Below the pieces are notes generated by a model. The model did not search any database, had not been told where the DNA came from, and saw only the letters and a program-made list of their open reading frames with translations. This document shows positions 51,701 through 60,983 of a stretch of 64,000 nucleotides of DNA, piece by piece. The first letter of the stretch is position 1, and each line of letters opens with the position of its first letter. The DNA lies in NCBI RefSeq assembly GCF_048541825.1, contig NZ_CP183332.1, positions 2,046,001-2,110,000 of the forward strand. The letters run 5' to 3'. This DNA is from Caulobacter sp048541825. GTDB taxonomy: Bacteria > Pseudomonadota > Alphaproteobacteria > Caulobacterales > Caulobacteraceae. Position numbers and translations under genes: made by a program.

Positions 51701-51872
51701 GTCGCGCCCCCAAGCCCCCGCGACGCCAGCGATCCGGGCTGCGAACAAGACTTTATCACCGCCCTCATTCTGGGGCCTTCGAACTGGTCTGGACTCGGCA
51801 AAGCTGCCTATCTTTCCACACGCATGCGCCAACGCGCTGTGTGGTCGGCCGTTCGCGGCCGAAAGGATGGCC

Positions 51873-53915
51873 ATGAAGCGTACCTCCTCCAGACCTCTTC
51901 AGGTTTGGCCGCTGACAGTCCTGGCGATGACGGCGATCGTGCTGCTGGCCGTCAGCCTTGTGCTGGGAGCCCGTCAGGTCGACCTGCGGGTTCGCCGTCA
52001 CGAAGAGTTCCTCGTTCGCCAAGGCATCCGGGCCGAGGCTCAACAGACCTTGAACGCGCTGATCGCGCAGACGGTCTGGGATGATGCGGTTGTGAACCTG
52101 GACAACAGGCTCAACCCCACCTGGGCCAACGACCAAATCGCGACCTACCTCCAGCAGAGCATCGGCCCCTGGAACTTTGTCTTGGTAGACAGCGATGACA
52201 AGGCGGTATGGGGCAGTGGCCACACAGCGCCCCTGTCCGCGAAGGATCTTGCCGAGCTCCGACACCGGGCCGAGCCGATCATTGCCGAGATCCGTCAACA
52301 GGAAGCGGCGCGCAGCGCGGCTCCGGGCGGCCCTGTGATGGCGGACAACCGGCCCCAGAAGGCCATCGTCACATCTCAGGTCGAGATGCGCGATGGTCGG
52401 CCCTACTTGTGGATCGCAAGCCTGGTGCAGCCTGATTTTGGCAAGGCCAAGCCCGCCAAGGCCAAGGCCGCCATCGTGATCGGCGGCGACTTCCTCGCGC
52501 GGACCCGAATGGACTTGCTGGCGCAGCGCTACAAGCTCCAGCAGTTTCGGTTCGAACCGGGGGGCGGGAAGGTCGGACCCGACGAGGCCAGCACGACCTT
52601 CGCCTCGTATCCGGGCGCCATACCCGTCGCCCTTGTCTGGCGGCCAGAACGGCCGGGCGCCGATCTTCTTCAGCAATCGCTCTGGATGATCTGCGGCGTG
52701 GTGGTCGTTCTGGCTGCCCTAGCGGGTCTGATGTCCTACAGCACAAGGCGCGCAGCCCGCAGCCTCCTCGAAAATCATCATGCCCAGGCCGAATTCCTGG
52801 CCAATATGAGCCACGAACTCCGAACGCCCTTGAACGGCGTGAACGCCCTGTCCGAAGCCTTGGCCAAGACTGCGCTGACGGCGAGCCAGCGCGAAATGGC
52901 CGACACGATCCACAAGTCCGGGCAGATGCTGAGCCGATTGTTGTCGGATATTCTCGACCTGGCCCGCATCGACGCAAAAGGTCTGTCACTGGAGCCAGAG
53001 CCTTTCCTGTTGAGCGGGGCGGTCAAGTCGATCGCCGACATCATGGCCCCGCGAGCGCGGGAAAAGGGCCTTGAGCTTCAGCTGGACCTCGATCCTGCAG
53101 CGGAGGTCTGGGTCTTGGGCGACACTGTCCGCCTGGCCCAGGTTCTGACGAACCTGTTGTCAAACGCGATCAAGTTCACCGAGCAAGGCCACATCCGGCT
53201 GTCGGTGCGCGCCGCCTCCGACGACGCGGCCGGCGGCTGGCGCTTTACCGTTCAGGACACGGGCGTGGGATTCGAGCCCTCACAGCAAGACGCCATCTTC
53301 AAGCGCTTCCAGCAGGCCGACGGCAGCGTCACGCGCCGCTTCGGCGGGACGGGGCTTGGCCTGGCCATATCCCGCGAACTTGCGGAGATGATGGGGGGTC
53401 GGCTGACCGCCGAAGGGCGACCGGGCGACGGTGCGGTCTTCAGGCTCGATATGCCGCTGCCTGAAACGGACGCTCGTCCTTCTCAATTTGACCCGCACAA
53501 TGTGACGCCCGACGCCGAGATCGCCGAGGAGCACGCGGCCACACGCGTCCTGGTCAGTGAGGACCATCCGATCAATCGCCTGGTGATCGAGACGCTGCTG
53601 AGCGAGTTGGGCATGACCGTGCTGTCCACCGAGAACGGACTTGAAGCCTGCGAGGCCTTTGAGTCTCAGGAGTTCGACCTGATCCTGATGGACATGCAGA
53701 TGCCCGTGATGGACGGCCTGACGGCGATCCGCAGGATGCGGCGCTACGAAATCGACCGTGGTCGTACGCCGACGCCGATCATTATGATCACCGCCAACGC
53801 ACTACCTGAACACAGGGCGGCCGGGATGGAGGCAGGGGCGGACATATTCATCACCAAGCCTCTCAGCGCCAACACCTTCTTTGGCGCCGTCAGCACCCTG
53901 AGGACGCCGGCCTAG
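51873..53915 (+). CDS. Hybrid sensor histidine kinase with CHASE4-type sensor
   Basis: 680 residues from the ATG at 51873, chosen because GAAAGGA (51861-51867) covers the earlier ATG. Membrane helix 1 (~11-33), periplasmic CHASE4-like domain (~38-265; IAQTVWDDAVVNLDNRLNPT), helix 2 (~270-288). HisKA has the phosphorylated His in SHELRTPLNG (about residue 314). The ATPase domain has NLLSNAIKFTEQG, DTGVGF and GGTGLGLAIS. The C-terminal receiver has the phospho-Asp in LILMDMQMPVMDG. No adjacent response regulator, so output goes through a phosphotransfer protein or distant partner. Confidence 0.92.
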   Translation: MKRTSSRPLQVWPLTVLAMTAIVLLAVSLVLGARQVDLRVRRHEEFLVRQGIRAEAQQTLNALIAQTVWDDAVVNLDNRLNPTWANDQIATYLQQSIGPWNFVLVDSDDKAVWGSGHTAPLSAKDLAELRHRAEPIIAEIRQQEAARSAAPGGPVMADNRPQKAIVTSQVEMRDGRPYLWIASLVQPDFGKAKPAKAKAAIVIGGDFLARTRMDLLAQRYKLQQFRFEPGGGKVGPDEASTTFASYPGAIPVALVWRPERPGADLLQQSLWMICGVVVVLAALAGLMSYSTRRAARSLLENHHAQAEFLANMSHELRTPLNGVNALSEALAKTALTASQREMADTIHKSGQMLSRLLSDILDLARIDAKGLSLEPEPFLLSGAVKSIADIMAPRAREKGLELQLDLDPAAEVWVLGDTVRLAQVLTNLLSNAIKFTEQGHIRLSVRAASDDAAGGWRFTVQDTGVGFEPSQQDAIFKRFQQADGSVTRRFGGTGLGLAISRELAEMMGGRLTAEGRPGDGAVFRLDMPLPETDARPSQFDPHNVTPDAEIAEEHAATRVLVSEDHPINRLVIETLLSELGMTVLSTENGLEACEAFESQEFDLILMDMQMPVMDGLTAIRRMRRYEIDRGRTPTPIIMITANALPEHRAAGMEAGADIFITKPLSANTFFGAVSTLRTPA

Positions 53916-53929
53916 ACCCTTCCCCGGGC

Positions 53930-54388
53930 TCAGTCCCCGCGGTCGCCCTTCATCAGCCGCGCCTTGTCGCGCTGCCAGTCGCGGGCGGCCTCGGTCTCGC
54001 GCTTGTCGTGGGTCTTCTTGCCCTTGGCCAGGCCGATCTCAAGCTTGGCCAGGCCCTTCTCGTTCCAGTAGAGCTTGAGCGGGATCAAGGTGCGGCCATC
54101 GCGCTGGACGGCGCCGATCAGCTTCTCGATCTGCTTCTTGTGCAGCAGCAGCGTGCGGTGTCGGCGCGGCTCGTGGTTGAAGCGGTTGGCGTGGCCATAG
54201 GGCGGGATGTCGGCATTGATCAGCTTGATCGTCCGACCTTCCACCGAGGCGTAGGATTCGGCGATATTGGCCCGGCCCACCCGCAACGACTTGACCTCGG
54301 TGCCGGTCAGCATGATGCCGGCCTCGAAGACCTCTTCGATGAAGTAGTCGTACCGGGCGCGCCGGTTCTCCGCGATGGGCTTGGTCAT
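53930..54388 (-). CDS. smpB: SsrA-binding protein
   Basis: 152 residues. Binds tmRNA and delivers it to stalled ribosomes for trans-translation. Conserved RARYDYFIEEVFEAGIMLTG, GTEVKSLRVGRANIAESYAS and the basic C-terminal tail (KGKKTHDKRETEAARDWQRD) are all present. Its ATG overlaps the dapA stop by one base; dapA-smpB adjacency is common in alphaproteobacteria. tmRNA itself was not found in the window. Confidence 0.95.
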   Translation of the reverse strand: MTKPIAENRRARYDYFIEEVFEAGIMLTGTEVKSLRVGRANIAESYASVEGRTIKLINADIPPYGHANRFNHEPRRHRTLLLHKKQIEKLIGAVQRDGRTLIPLKLYWNEKGLAKLEIGLAKGKKTHDKRETEAARDWQRDKARLMKGDRGD

Positions 54389-55272
54389 CAGACCAGACCC
54401 GCCTCGCGCATGGCCTCCAGGATCGCCGGCTTCACCGCCTCATTGCACGGCGCGATCGGCAGGCGAACGTCGGGCTCGCACAGGCCCAGATGGGCGATGG
54501 CGAACTTGGTCGGGGCGGGCGAGGAATCCAGGAACAGCGCCTTGTGCAGCTTGATCAGGCGATCCTGGCCATAGAGCGCGGTCTCCCATTCGCCCTTCAG
54601 GCAGGCGTTGATGAAGGCCGAGCAGGCCTCGGGCGCGACATTGCAGGTCACCGAGATCACCCCATGGCCGCCATGAGCCATGTAGCCCAGGGCCGAAGGA
54701 TCATCGCCCGACAGCATCACCCAGTCGGGGCCGCAAAGGATGCGCTGCATGCTGGCGCGGGCCAGATCGCCGGTGGCGTCCTTGACGCCGATGATGTTGG
54801 GCAGCTTGGCCAGACGCACCAGGGTCTCGTTGGAGATGTCGACACTGGTCCGGCTGGGGACATTGTAGACCAGCACCGGCAATTGGACGGCGTTGTTGAT
54901 CGCCTCGTAGTGCAGATACAGGCCTTCCTGGCTGGGACGGTTGTAATAGGGCGTCACCACCAAAGCCGCGTCAGCGCCCACCGCCTTGGCGTGCTGGGCC
55001 AGTTCGATGGCCTCGTCGGTCGAGTTGGAGCCCGCGCCAGCGATCACCGGAACGCGGCCCTTGACGGTCTGCACGCACAGCTCGACCACCCGCTTGTGCT
55101 CGTCATGGCTCAGGGTCGAGGTTTCGCCGGTGGTGCCGACGGGCACGACACCGTGCACGCCGCCCGCGATCTGGCGCTCGACAAGGGCCACGAAGGCCGC
55201 TTCGTCCACGGCGCCGTCTCGGAAGGGCGTAATCAGGGCGGGAATAACGCCCTTGAACGGAGAATGGACCAT
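54388..55272 (-). CDS. dapA: 4-hydroxy-tetrahydrodipicolinate synthase
   Basis: 294 residues from the ATG at 55272 (MVHSPFKGVIPALITPF); upstream in-frame codons do not resemble the family. Condenses pyruvate with aspartate semialdehyde on the way to lysine and diaminopimelate. Signatures: GTTGETSTLSHDEH near residue 45, YYNRPSQEGLY with the catalytic Tyr, YNVPSRTSVD, and the Schiff-base Lys in GVKDATGD near residue 165. Overlaps smpB by one base. Confidence 0.95.
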   Translation of the reverse strand: MVHSPFKGVIPALITPFRDGAVDEAAFVALVERQIAGGVHGVVPVGTTGETSTLSHDEHKRVVELCVQTVKGRVPVIAGAGSNSTDEAIELAQHAKAVGADAALVVTPYYNRPSQEGLYLHYEAINNAVQLPVLVYNVPSRTSVDISNETLVRLAKLPNIIGVKDATGDLARASMQRILCGPDWVMLSGDDPSALGYMAHGGHGVISVTCNVAPEACSAFINACLKGEWETALYGQDRLIKLHKALFLDSSPAPTKFAIAHLGLCEPDVRLPIAPCNEAVKPAILEAMREAGLV

Positions 55273-55516
55273 AACTTGCAATTTGCCGTGAGAAGGGCGC
55301 CGCGAAGGTTGCGGCCAGACGATGGGAGCGGACAATATGTCGCCGCCCCGCCGTCCCGCAACCGGTGCGTCGGAGCAGGCAGCGGTTTGATGGGCCAAAC
55401 CCCAAGGGTCAAGCCCTTGAGGCCTCAGAAAAACCGTTCCTTAGGTGTGTTCGGGCCTAATGGATCGCATAAGCGGCCGTCGGTTCGATTCGACGGTGCG
55501 TGAAGGAGAACGGGTT

Positions 55517-57622
55517 TTGGCTTCAGTGTTGCATCGGATCATGTTCGGAAGCGCCGGTCTGGTGCTGCTCGGCAGCGTCGCGGGCGCCCAGACGTCCGGT
55601 CCGGTCCCCTACCAGCCGTCATCGACGCCCGCCCTGGTCACCACCCCACCGACCGCTATTGCCGGAACGGTCTCCGACGTCGAGGCCGAGAACCTGCGCA
55701 TGGCGCTGGCCGGCGCCAGGAGCGGTGACGTTTCGCGCGCCCGCATGGCGATGAGCAGCCTGCAGGACCCGGTGGCTCGCAAAATCGCCCTCTGGGCTCT
55801 GGTCGACAGCTCAGCAGAGGCCATGAGCTTCTTCGAACTCGATTCCGCCCGCCGCGACCTGGCCGGCTGGCCCAGGGCCGGGCGACGCGAGACCGCCGCC
55901 GAGAAGCAGCTGTCGGTCTCCGGCCTCAGCCCCGCCCAGATCATCGCCTGGTTCGGCGGCGGCCAGCCCGCGACCGCCGAAGGCGCCATGGCCCTGGCCT
56001 CGGCCTATCAGGCCAGCGGCCGCCAGCAAGACGCCATCGACCTGATCCGCAGCACCTGGCGCGACAGGGTGTTCGAAGCCGACGCCCAGCGCAGCATGGC
56101 CGCCCGCTTCGGGACGATGCTGACCGCCGACGACTATGCCCGCCGCGCCGATATCCTGCTGTATGGCCAGCAAGGCCCGGCGGCGCGCGAGTTGGTCGAC
56201 CTGCTGCCCGCCGATCAGCAGGCCGCCGCCCGCGTGCGCATCGCCTTCCGCCAGAACGCGGGCGGCGCCACGTCAATGTTCGAGACCCTGGGTCCCGGCG
56301 ATCAGACTTCCCCTGGGGTGGTGTTCGAGCGCGCCGCCTATCTGCGTCGTCGCGGCCTGGACAGCTTGGCCCTGCAGCTGGTCCGCGATTTCCCCTCGCC
56401 GCCTCCGACCGACGAAGCCGCCACCGCGATCTGGAAGGAGCGCCGGGCGCTGGTCGTCTCGGCCCTGAAAACCGGCGACAGCGCGGGCGCCTATGCCGCC
56501 GCCGCCAATACCGGCCTTAGCGTCGGCGCTGACGCCGCAGAGGCCGAATTCTATGCGGGCTGGATCGCCCTGGCCCGCCTCAGGCAGCCGGACGCGGCCG
56601 CTCGCCACTTCGCCGCCATCGCCGCCATTGGCGCGTCGCCGATCACCAAGGGCCGGGCGCTCTACTGGCAGGGTCGCGCGGCAGAGGCCCAGAACGACCC
56701 CATCGCCGCCCAGTCCTTCTATGCCGAGGGCGCCCGCCACCTCACCACCTTCTACGGCCAGCTGTCAGCCGAGAAGGCCGGCCTGACCGAGCTCAAGCTC
56801 GAGCGCGACCCGATCGTCACCCAAGCTGACCGCGCCCGCTTCCACGGCCGCGAACTGGTGCGCGCCGCGCGGATGCTGGCCGATATCGGGGCCAAGGATC
56901 AGTTCCGCTCGCTGGTGCTGTTCATCGACGACAACCTGCCCAACGCCGAGGAATCGGCCCTGCTGGTCGACTTCGCGCGCGGCTATGGCGACCAGGACCT
57001 GGGCATGCGCGCCGTGCGTACGGCGGCCCAGCGCGGCTTCATCCTGCCCGAGCGGGGCTATCCCCTGCTGGACCACCACTTCACGCCGGGTCCGGGCGCG
57101 GCCGAGACCGCCTTCGTCTATTCGATCTCGCGCCAGGAGAGCAATTTCGACCCCAATGCGCGCTCCGGCGTCGGCGCTCGGGGCATGATGCAGTTGATGC
57201 CGCCCACCGCCGCCATCGTGGCCCGCCAGCTGGGTGAGCGCCATTCGGTCGATCGCCTGTCGGACCCCGAGTACAACATGCGCCTGGGCTCGACCTATCT
57301 GGGCGACATGGTCGAAAACTTCAGTGGTTCCTACATCATGGCCGCCGCCGCCTACAACGCAGGACCGGGCCGCCCGGCCGCATGGGTCAACCAGTGCGGC
57401 GACCCGCGCGGCGCGACGACAGACCCGCTCGACTTCATCGAGTGCATCCCGTTCTCGGAAACCCGCAACTATGTGATGCGGACCCTGGAAACGACCATGG
57501 TCTATCGCGCGCGTCTCAATGGCGGCACTACGCCACTGACCCTGTCTCGGGAACTGAAGCGCGGCGGCTATGTCTATACGCCGTCGGTGGCCCAGGCCTA
57601 CGCGCCCTCGACCCAGCCCTGA
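55517..57622 (+). CDS. Soluble lytic murein transglycosylase (Slt70-type)
   Basis: 701 residues from a TTG at 55517 with AAGGAG 8 bases upstream; longer frames start without ribosome binding sites. Signal peptide to about residue 25 (IMFGSAGLVLLGSVAGA). A long superhelical region of alpha-helical repeats follows. The C-terminal SLT domain has SRQESNFDPNARSGVGARG with the catalytic Glu, MMQLMPPTAA, and AAAAYNAGPGRP, then NYVMRTLE. It cleaves peptidoglycan glycans with 1,6-anhydro ends in the periplasm. Confidence 0.93.
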   Translation: MASVLHRIMFGSAGLVLLGSVAGAQTSGPVPYQPSSTPALVTTPPTAIAGTVSDVEAENLRMALAGARSGDVSRARMAMSSLQDPVARKIALWALVDSSAEAMSFFELDSARRDLAGWPRAGRRETAAEKQLSVSGLSPAQIIAWFGGGQPATAEGAMALASAYQASGRQQDAIDLIRSTWRDRVFEADAQRSMAARFGTMLTADDYARRADILLYGQQGPAARELVDLLPADQQAAARVRIAFRQNAGGATSMFETLGPGDQTSPGVVFERAAYLRRRGLDSLALQLVRDFPSPPPTDEAATAIWKERRALVVSALKTGDSAGAYAAAANTGLSVGADAAEAEFYAGWIALARLRQPDAAARHFAAIAAIGASPITKGRALYWQGRAAEAQNDPIAAQSFYAEGARHLTTFYGQLSAEKAGLTELKLERDPIVTQADRARFHGRELVRAARMLADIGAKDQFRSLVLFIDDNLPNAEESALLVDFARGYGDQDLGMRAVRTAAQRGFILPERGYPLLDHHFTPGPGAAETAFVYSISRQESNFDPNARSGVGARGMMQLMPPTAAIVARQLGERHSVDRLSDPEYNMRLGSTYLGDMVENFSGSYIMAAAAYNAGPGRPAAWVNQCGDPRGATTDPLDFIECIPFSETRNYVMRTLETTMVYRARLNGGTTPLTLSRELKRGGYVYTPSVAQAYAPSTQP

Positions 57623-57624
57623 GC

Positions 57625-58380
57625 CTACAGCCGGCGGGCGGCCAGCACGGGCCCCGCCGGCGTTTCCACCAGCGCGCCGTCCAGTCTGAACACCCGCGCC
57701 AGAATCTCGGGCGACAGGGCCACGGCGGGCGCGCCCTCCGACACGACACGTCCGCCATCGATCACCACCAGGCGGTCGCAGCAGCGCGCGGCAAGGCTTA
57801 GGTCGTGCAGCGTCACCACCACGCCTGCGCCGGCGGCGGCCTCGGCGCGCAGTAGGTCCAGTGTCAGCAGTTGAGCGTCGGGGTCCAAGCCCGCGATCGG
57901 CTCGTCGGCCACCAGCAGCGGCGCGCGCGTGGTCAGCAGCCGCGCCAGCAAGACCCTGGCCCGCTCGCCGCCGGACATGTCGAGAACGCCGCGCGTTGCA
58001 AGATCCGCCGCACCGACCCGCGCCAGTCGCTCGCGCGCGACGTCCAGAGCCTGAGCGTCCGGCAGATCGACCGCGCCCAGGCTGGCGACCCGCTCGGCGG
58101 GCAGGTTCCAGGCCAGCCGGCGATCTTGAGGCAGATAGCCCACGCGCGCGGCGCGGGCCTCGGCGCTCAGGGCCTCGAGGCGCTGATCGCCCAGCCAGAC
58201 CTCGCCGTCCTGTCTGGGCAACAGGCCAAGACCTGCCCGCAGCAGGCTGGTCTTGCCGGCGCCGTTGGGGCCGACCACGCCGACGACCTCGCCGGGACTG
58301 ACGACCAGGCTGGCGGCGTCGAGCACCAGCTTGCCTCCCTGCCGCGCCTTGACGCTGCTGATCGTCCAGGCCGCCGTCAT
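57625..58380 (-). CDS. ABC transporter ATPase, cobalamin/siderophore type (BtuD/FhuC-like)
   Basis: 251 residues from the ATG at 58380. Walker A GPNGAGKTS near residue 38, signature LDMSGGERARVLL, Walker B LLVADEPIAGLDP and the switch His in VVTLHDLSLA. It powers uptake with the permease encoded upstream, overlapping it by 4 bases. Order of the operon is tetR-btuF-btuC-btuD type. Substrate, cobalamin or a ferric siderophore, cannot be settled from sequence. Confidence 0.9.
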   Translation of the reverse strand: MTAAWTISSVKARQGGKLVLDAASLVVSPGEVVGVVGPNGAGKTSLLRAGLGLLPRQDGEVWLGDQRLEALSAEARAARVGYLPQDRRLAWNLPAERVASLGAVDLPDAQALDVARERLARVGAADLATRGVLDMSGGERARVLLARLLTTRAPLLVADEPIAGLDPDAQLLTLDLLRAEAAAGAGVVVTLHDLSLAARCCDRLVVIDGGRVVSEGAPAVALSPEILARVFRLDGALVETPAGPVLAARRL

Positions 58381-59363
58381 GCCCGCCAGCTCCGCGACGC
58401 GCGCCAGGCCAGCAGGGCGAAGGCCGGCGCACCGAACAGCGCCGTGACCACGCCCAGCTTCAGTTCCTGATCGGTCGGTACGACTCGCGCCGCCAGATCG
58501 GCCAATACCAGCAGCAGGGCGCCAGCCAGGGCCGAAGGCCACAGGATCTGGCGCGGATCGTCCTTCACCAGCGCCCGCACCATGTGCGGCGCGGCCAGGC
58601 CGACGAAGCCGATGACCCCGGCTCCGGCCACGGCGGCGCCGGTCAGCAGCGCGGCGCCGGCCACGGCATAGACCCGCAGGCGCGCCATGGGCAGACCCGA
58701 CATCGCGGCCGCCTCCTCGCCCAGGGTCAGCATACGCAGGCCCTGCCCCACCTGAAGGCAAAGGGCGGCGCCGATCGCCATGGGGAGCAGCGCTCTTAGG
58801 CTATCGGTCCAGTCGCGGTTCTCGACCGACCCCATCAGCCAGGCCAGGACCTCGGCGATGGCGACCGGCGACGGCGCCAGGTTGAACACCAGGGCGGTCA
58901 GGGCCCCGCCGAAGGCCGAGATGGCGACACCCAGCAGGATCAGGGCCTCGGGCTCGCGAAGACGCGCGGCGATGGCCACCACCGCTCCGCCGGCGACCAG
59001 CGCGCCCAGCAGAGCCGCCAGTTCGATGGCGCCCGGAACCGCCGCCAGGCCGCCGGCGATGGCCAGGGCCGCGCCCAGCCCCGACACTGCCGAGACGCCC
59101 AGCACGCCAGGGTCAGCAAGAGGATTGCGCAGCAGGCCCTGCATCGTCGCGCCCGCCAGGCCCAGAGCCGCGCCCACCAGCGCCGCCATGGCGACGCGCG
59201 GCGCCCGGATGGTCCACAGCACCTCGCCGGGCGGTGAGCCTGGATGGGCGATGGCTTGAGCATACTGGCCGAGCGCCAGCGGCGTTTCGCCAAGCAGCAC
59301 GGCGGCGATGGCGGCGAGCACCAGCAGGCAGCCCATGGCAAGGCTGAGGCGAAGCAGGCTCAT
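58377..59363 (-). CDS. FecCD/BtuC-family ABC permease
   Basis: 328 residues, about nine to ten membrane helices, normal for BtuC. Family segments: LWTIRAPRVAMAALVGAALG, GATMQGLLRNPLADPGVLGV, VIGFVGLAAPHMVRAL with the coupling-loop region and the C-terminal LADLAARVVPTDQELKLGVV. Overlaps the ATPase and the binding protein genes by 4 bases each, so all three are coupled. Confidence 0.93.
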   Translation of the reverse strand: MSLLRLSLAMGCLLVLAAIAAVLLGETPLALGQYAQAIAHPGSPPGEVLWTIRAPRVAMAALVGAALGLAGATMQGLLRNPLADPGVLGVSAVSGLGAALAIAGGLAAVPGAIELAALLGALVAGGAVVAIAARLREPEALILLGVAISAFGGALTALVFNLAPSPVAIAEVLAWLMGSVENRDWTDSLRALLPMAIGAALCLQVGQGLRMLTLGEEAAAMSGLPMARLRVYAVAGAALLTGAAVAGAGVIGFVGLAAPHMVRALVKDDPRQILWPSALAGALLLVLADLAARVVPTDQELKLGVVTALFGAPAFALLAWRASRSWRA

Positions 59364-60172
59364 CGCGCGGTCCGCGCCTGAGCCAGCTGCGCCACCCCGT
59401 CCGCCGCGAACCAGGCGGGACAGCCCACCACCGCGCCAGACAGGGAAGCGATCGTGCGGTTTTCCGTCGCGCGCCTGAGCGCTGCGTGACGCCCGGCGCC
59501 CCAGCGGTCGGAGCCCGCGCGGGTCAGGTCAAAAAAGCCTAGCACCACCGCGCGCGGCGGCGTCATCACCAAACTCTCCAGCGGCACGGGGCTGAAGAAG
59601 GGCGCCGCACTGGCGTTCGACAGGCCCGAAGCCCTCAGCATGGCGTCGATCAGGGTGCCGCTGCCCGCCGTGTAGCCGCCCGGCGTCAGATAGAGGCCGC
59701 TTTCCCCCTGCCAGGCGCCGGCCGAGGCCTTGAGCTGGCCGTCCATGCGCGCAATCAGCGCCTCGCCCGCAGGCTTGCGGTCGAGGGCGGCGGCGACGCG
59801 TCGGACATTGGCGCGCACCGCTTCGAAATCGGCGGCGTCATCGATCCTGACCGTGCGGACGCCGCGTCGGTCCAGCGCCGAGACCAGCCGGGCGTCGCCA
59901 CCCCAATGACGCACCACGACCTGAGGCCGCGCGGCGACAAGGCTCTCTACCGTGGCGCGGCGAAGCGGCAGCCCGACCGAAGCCCTGCGCATATAGGAAT
60001 CTGGCGCGCCGGCGCGATGCGACAGGCCGACGATCGACTCCCGAGGGGCTAGTGCCAGCACATACTGATCGGCGCAGGAATCAAGCGACATCACCCGCGG
60101 GCTTGCGGCGACGGCCAGGGGCGCGAAAGCCATCGCCACCGCGACAGCGCCAAGCACACGGACGATCGACAC
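59360..60172 (-). CDS. Periplasmic cobalamin/siderophore-binding protein (BtuF-like)
   Basis: 270 residues. Signal peptide with cleavage after LAVAA. Class III binding protein: PRVMSLDSCADQYVLALAPR, the first-lobe VGLSHRAGAPDS, VESLVAARPQVVV, then the long linking helix. There is no lipobox Cys. It would deliver a B12-type or iron-chelate ligand to the permease. It starts 3 bases after the TetR gene, so the repressor gene is part of the operon. Confidence 0.87.
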   Translation of the reverse strand: MSIVRVLGAVAVAMAFAPLAVAASPRVMSLDSCADQYVLALAPRESIVGLSHRAGAPDSYMRRASVGLPLRRATVESLVAARPQVVVRHWGGDARLVSALDRRGVRTVRIDDAADFEAVRANVRRVAAALDRKPAGEALIARMDGQLKASAGAWQGESGLYLTPGGYTAGSGTLIDAMLRASGLSNASAAPFFSPVPLESLVMTPPRAVVLGFFDLTRAGSDRWGAGRHAALRRATENRTIASLSGAVVGCPAWFAADGVAQLAQARTAR

Positions 60173-60175
60173 GGA

Positions 60176-60811
60176 TCAGTCCGTGACCAGGCCGTTCAGC
60201 AGCCCATCCAGCATGACGCCCATCAGTTCCTCAGACGACGACCATGTACGGTTCGGCTTGGTGATCAGCAGCGACACCAGCCCATGGCAACCCGCCCACA
60301 GCACTTCGGCGGCGCTCTGCGCCGTGCCCGACCTTAGACGACCGGCGGCGGCGATCTCGCGGAAGGGCTCGCTGAACTTCTCGAAGCAGCGATCCCCCAG
60401 CTCCAGGGTGCCGGCCTGCTTCTCCACCGAAATGCTGGCCCCGGAGCCACAGAACACCAGCTCATAGGTGTTGGGGTTCTCCAGTGCGAAACGCATATAG
60501 GCCTCCAGCATCAGCCGGACCCGCGAAACGGGGTCGATGGGCCGACCGCCGATGTCGGTATTGAGGTTCAGGAGCCGCTCGATCGCGCCATCGCTGATCT
60601 CCAGCAGGATCTGATCCTTGTCGCGAAAGTGCATGTAGAGGGCCGTGGACGACACGCCGACCGCGTCCGCGATCTTGCGGATGGTCGCGCCAGCATAGCC
60701 CTCGGCGATGAAAATCTTTTCGGCGGCCGCAAGGATTTCGCCGCGACGCAAGTGCCCGTCGCCTTTCGGCTTGCGGGCGGACTTATGCGGCTTCTTCAAA
60801 ACAAGCGTCAC
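60176..60811 (-). CDS. TetR-family transcriptional repressor
   Basis: 211 residues. N-terminal helix-turn-helix: GEILAAAEKIFIAEGYAGATI, then RKIADAVGVSSTALYMHFRD. The ligand domain ends with a helix-rich region (WAGCHGLVSLLITKP). First gene of the ABC importer operon, so likely autoregulatory and controlling uptake. The divergent region to the glycosyltransferase gene holds AAAACGATTGTTTT (60897-60910), a possible operator. Confidence 0.88.
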   Translation of the reverse strand: MTLVLKKPHKSARKPKGDGHLRRGEILAAAEKIFIAEGYAGATIRKIADAVGVSSTALYMHFRDKDQILLEISDGAIERLLNLNTDIGGRPIDPVSRVRLMLEAYMRFALENPNTYELVFCGSGASISVEKQAGTLELGDRCFEKFSEPFREIAAAGRLRSGTAQSAAEVLWAGCHGLVSLLITKPNRTWSSSEELMGVMLDGLLNGLVTD

Positions 60812-60896
60812 GGCCAGCTTTTCCCCTGCGTTTCCCCAACAGCCGATACTAAACGGGAATCACCCAGCCGTCGCAAGGCGACACGACATCAAGCCT

Positions 60897-60910
60897 AAAA
60901 CGATTGTTTT
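60897..60910. promoter_or_regulatory. Candidate TetR operator AAAAC-GATT-GTTTT
   Basis: A perfect 5-bp dyad in the TetR/GT2 divergent region, 86 bases upstream of the TetR start. A TTGACA hexamer (60916-60921) follows at once, reading toward the glycosyltransferase. Placement suits repression; not verified. Confidence 0.4.
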
Positions 60911-60983
60911 TCTGTTTGACATCTATGGGTTGTATTACTTCTAGTGATCACCCGAAGACCGAGCAAACCGGTCGGAGGGCGAC

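Noticed and set aside
60173..60983. Cobalamin riboswitch ahead of the btuFCD-type genes
   Set aside because: Only 3 bases separate TetR from the binding protein, and the region upstream of TetR lacks the conserved B12-box and multi-helix pattern.
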